A stretch of DNA of 8,373 bases from JADLGL01 sp964611195 (GTDB lineage: Bacteria; Pseudomonadota; Alphaproteobacteria; Rhizobiales; Kaistiaceae), in contig CAZSXA010000105.1 in NCBI GenBank assembly GCA_964611195.1, positions 1 through 8,373 of the forward strand. The letters are read 5' to 3'. Both the position numbers and the translations under genes were made by a program. This document shows, one piece after another, positions 6,733 to 8,373 of the stretch. The notes under the pieces are model-generated. The model searched no databases. It worked only from the letters and a program-made list of their open reading frames with translations, and was not told where the DNA came from. Each line of letters begins with the position of its first letter. Positions within the stretch are counted from its first letter, which is position 1.

Positions 6733-7488
6733 ATGGATCCCGAGGGCCCCGATGCCGAGCGACCGACAGGCGGCCCAGCCGTTGAACCGCATCCGGACCG
6801 TCGTGCGAGCCGACGCCGGATCATCATCTGGTTCGCCATCGGCATCGGCGCGCTTGCCGCCCTGACCGTCGGATCGCTGCCGCTGATCTCGTTCTTCGGC
6901 GATCCGGATCAGGTCGCTCAACTGGTGGAGGATACCGGGCCGCTCGCACCGCTTGCCTTCATCGCCATCCAGATCTTTCAGGTCTTCGCCGCACCGATTC
7001 CGGGGCAGGTTACCGGCTTTGTCGGCGGCTACCTGTTCGGGGCGTGGATGGGCGCGGCCTATGCGACCATCGGCGGGACGATCGGGTGCGCGCTGGTGTT
7101 CATTCTTTCGCGCCGGTTGGGCCGGCCGTTTGTCGAGCGCTTCGTCAAGCCGGAGCACCTCGAACGATTCGACTTCATCGCCGAGCGGAACGGCGCCCTC
7201 GCGCTCCTGTTCATCTTCATCATCCCGATCTTCCCCGACGATCTCGTCTGCTACATCGCCGGCCTCACGCGGATACCGCTCTTCCGGCTGATCCTCGTCG
7301 CCTTCATCGGCCGCATTCCCGGATATGTCGTGTTTTCGGTCACCGGCAGCGGCGCGGCGGAGTCGAACGTCACCCTCATCGTAGTGCTTATCGTGGCGAT
7401 CATCCTCGCGGCCGGCCTCGCGCTGTGGCAGCGCGCGCGCCTCGAGCGGTTTCTCCGCTGGGTGGCCAGGGGGCGGCGCCGAACTTGA
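6733..7488 (+). CDS. TVP38/TMEM64-type VTT-domain membrane protein (DedA superfamily)
   Basis: This is an inner-membrane protein of the VTT (SNARE-associated Golgi, TVP38/DedA-related) superfamily. DedA relatives are implicated in lipid-carrier recycling and envelope homeostasis; the function of this branch is not settled. From ATG 6733 it has 251 residues. The N-terminal 28 residues are Pro-rich and end in a basic cluster (RRASRRR, 23-29), followed by a membrane segment (30-53). The VTT core includes the re-entrant motif region FAAPIPGQVTGFVGGYLFGAWMG (85-107) and GGTIGCALVFILSRRLGR (114-131), then FIIPIFPDDLVCYIAGL (162-178) and FIGRIPGYVVF (191-201). A last hydrophobic helix lies at about 213-231, before a basic tail ending RGRRRT. 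The gene is divergent from the helicase and lies 53 bases before the RNase D-like gene on the same strand, so the two may be co-transcribed. The family call is firm; the substrate is unknown. Confidence 0.9.
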   Translation: MDPEGPDAERPTGGPAVEPHPDRRASRRRIIIWFAIGIGALAALTVGSLPLISFFGDPDQVAQLVEDTGPLAPLAFIAIQIFQVFAAPIPGQVTGFVGGYLFGAWMGAAYATIGGTIGCALVFILSRRLGRPFVERFVKPEHLERFDFIAERNGALALLFIFIIPIFPDDLVCYIAGLTRIPLFRLILVAFIGRIPGYVVFSVTGSGAAESNVTLIVVLIVAIILAAGLALWQRARLERFLRWVARGRRRT

Positions 7489-7541
7489 CAACGCCTTCGG
7501 CGGGTGTGACTGCCACCGGGACAATCCGCACTGGCGCGAAG

Positions 7542-8156
7542 ATGACGATTCGCCTGCACAAACACGACCTTCCGGACCTTTCCGCCTATGGCGGCGCGGT
7601 TGCGGTCGACACCGAGGCGCTCGGGCTCAATCCGCATCGCGACCGGCTGTGCGTGGTTCAACTGTCGCCCGGAGACGGCACGGTCGACGTGGTGCAGATC
7701 GACGCCGATCCGAAGCCGGCGCCGAACCTGATGGCGCTGCTCGGCGATACCGGCCGGACGAAGATCTTCCACTTCGCCCGTTTCGACGCAGCCCTGCTCT
7801 TTCACACTTTCGGCGTGATGCCGCAGCCGATCTATTGCACCAAGATCGCCTCGCGCATCGCCCGCACATACACCGACCGCCACGGCCTCAAGGATCTCGT
7901 TCGCGAGTATCTCGACGTCGAGCTCTCCAAGCAGCAGCAGAGTTCGGACTGGGCGGCCGAAACGCTGAGCGAAGCGCAGCTCAGCTATGCCGCCGCCGAT
8001 GTCCTCTACCTTCATCAATTGAAGGACGCGCTCGAGGAGAGGCTCGCCCGCGACGGCCGGGCAACGCTGGCCCATGAGACGTTCGGCTTCATCCCGACGC
8101 GCGCTCGCCTTGATCTTGCCGGATGGGCGGAGGAAGACATATTCGCGCATGTTTGA
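7542..8156 (+). CDS. Short RNase D-like 3'-5' exonuclease (DEDDy)
   Basis: This is a 204-residue DEDDy-type 3'-5' exonuclease, expected to trim RNA 3' ends in the cytoplasm using two metal ions. The catalytic set is complete: exo I VAVDTEALGLN (D23, E25), exo II HFARFD (D82) and exo III YAAAD (Y149, D153). Classical RNase D is about 370 residues with C-terminal HRDC domains; this protein is only the exonuclease domain, which is the usual form in many alphaproteobacteria. I do not use the symbol rnd because orthology to the long enzyme is uncertain. The open frame runs far upstream through the VTT gene, but family members start near MTIRLH, so ATG 7542 is chosen; an in-frame GTG at 7506 would add 12 residues. 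The Shine-Dalgarno is poor, which would fit read-through from the VTT gene 53 bases upstream, but no independent promoter could be found or excluded. Confidence 0.93.
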   Translation: MTIRLHKHDLPDLSAYGGAVAVDTEALGLNPHRDRLCVVQLSPGDGTVDVVQIDADPKPAPNLMALLGDTGRTKIFHFARFDAALLFHTFGVMPQPIYCTKIASRIARTYTDRHGLKDLVREYLDVELSKQQQSSDWAAETLSEAQLSYAAADVLYLHQLKDALEERLARDGRATLAHETFGFIPTRARLDLAGWAEEDIFAHV

Positions 8157-8213
8157 TTGCGGCGGACTGCCTGAGGATTAGCGGCGTCGAGTGGTATCGA
8201 TGCGGCGCTTGCC

Positions 8214-8373
8214 TTAAAGTTGCGGCGCAACGGTTCGGGCGAGCACCATCCCGATGAACCAGCACGGAACACCTGTCAGAAGGGCGCCCCAAGCGACGTC
8301 GCGGATTACGACCGCCGACATCGGCGTTGGACCCGATTTCAAGCGGACGGCGCGCCACACGCGTCGCGTCCGG
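8214..8373 (-). CDS. Unidentified protein, C-terminal end only (cut by the window edge)
   Basis: On the minus strand a frame enters from the right edge and stays open for 52 codons until TAA at 8216-8214. It reads in part VWRAVRLKSGPTPMSAV and ends WFIGMVLARTVAPQL. A hydrophobic stretch (about ALLTGVPCWFIGMVLA) suggests a membrane segment near the C-terminus. Third codon positions are mostly G or C, as in the neighbouring genes, and the amino acid mix is protein-like, unlike the arginine-rich shadow frame beside it. The gene may start further right, outside the window, or at the internal ATG at 8321, which would give only 35 residues and has a weak ribosome binding site. It converges on the RNase D-like gene with a 57-base gap (8157-8213) that shows no clear terminator. 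I do not recognise the family. Confidence 0.45.
   Translation of the reverse strand, partial: RTRRVWRAVRLKSGPTPMSAVVIRDVAWGALLTGVPCWFIGMVLARTVAPQL

Noticed and set aside
7485..7515. Consensus -35 hexamer TTGACA overlapping the VTT stop, as a promoter for the RNase D-like gene
   Set aside because: No -10-like sequence lies 16-18 bases downstream (GACTGC and neighbours), so this is taken as a chance match.
6703..7524. Long minus-strand open frame (273 codons) opposite the VTT gene
   Set aside because: The product is highly charged and low in hydrophobic residues with no recognisable domain. It mirrors the VTT gene, which has a strong ribosome binding site and a clear family.
7044..7541. N-terminal extension of the RNase D-like frame through the VTT gene
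   Set aside because: The extension is an arginine-rich shadow translation of the VTT coding sequence, and the exonuclease family starts near MTIRLH at 7542.
8219..8231. GTTGC/GCAAC mini-hairpin followed by TTT at the end of the right-edge gene
   Set aside because: A five-base stem lying inside the last codons with only three T residues is too weak to call a terminator.
8089..8358. 89-codon minus-strand open frame at the right end
   Set aside because: It is arginine-rich and runs into the antisense of the RNase D-like gene. The adjacent frame ending at 8214 looks far more protein-like.

Overview
The window reads as ordinary chromosomal DNA from a high-GC proteobacterium. An alphaproteobacterium is most likely, judging from the short HRDC-less RNase D-like protein, the SulP/universal-stress pair and the GC-rich third codon positions; this is an inference from remembered protein style, not from a search. 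There is no tRNA, rRNA, insertion sequence, phage gene or CRISPR array. Six confidently assigned protein genes fill most of the window, and a seventh probable gene is cut by the right edge.

Layout, left to right. Positions 1-1203 (+) hold a ZigA/COG0523-type metallochaperone GTPase of the CobW family, with its start codon left of the window. It converges on a two-gene minus-strand unit in which a SulP anion transporter with a STAS domain (3717 to 2242) is followed 10 bases later by a tandem-domain universal stress protein (2231 to 1380). Further right on the minus strand an RhlE-type DEAD-box RNA helicase (6446 to 5136) is followed by a membrane fatty acid desaturase (5028 to 3976). A perfect 8-bp hairpin lies between these two, just before the desaturase ribosome binding site. 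A 286-base divergent region (6447-6732) then separates the helicase from a plus-strand pair: a VTT/TVP38-type (DedA-superfamily) membrane protein (6733-7488) and a short RNase D-like 3'-5' exonuclease (7542-8156). At the right edge (8214-8373, minus) is the C-terminal end of an unidentified, probably membrane-associated, small protein.

The genes suggest a stress and envelope neighbourhood rather than one pathway. Helicase plus desaturase is a plausible cold-adaptation pair (RNA unfolding and membrane fluidity). SulP plus universal stress protein is probably a translationally coupled transport and stress pair. The zinc-type GTPase suggests metal homeostasis. I see no previously undescribed system. 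The features most worth following up are non-coding: the repeat cluster with mutually exclusive hairpins at 6601-6646 in the divergent region, the hairpin at 5052-5072, and the unassigned coding end at the right edge.
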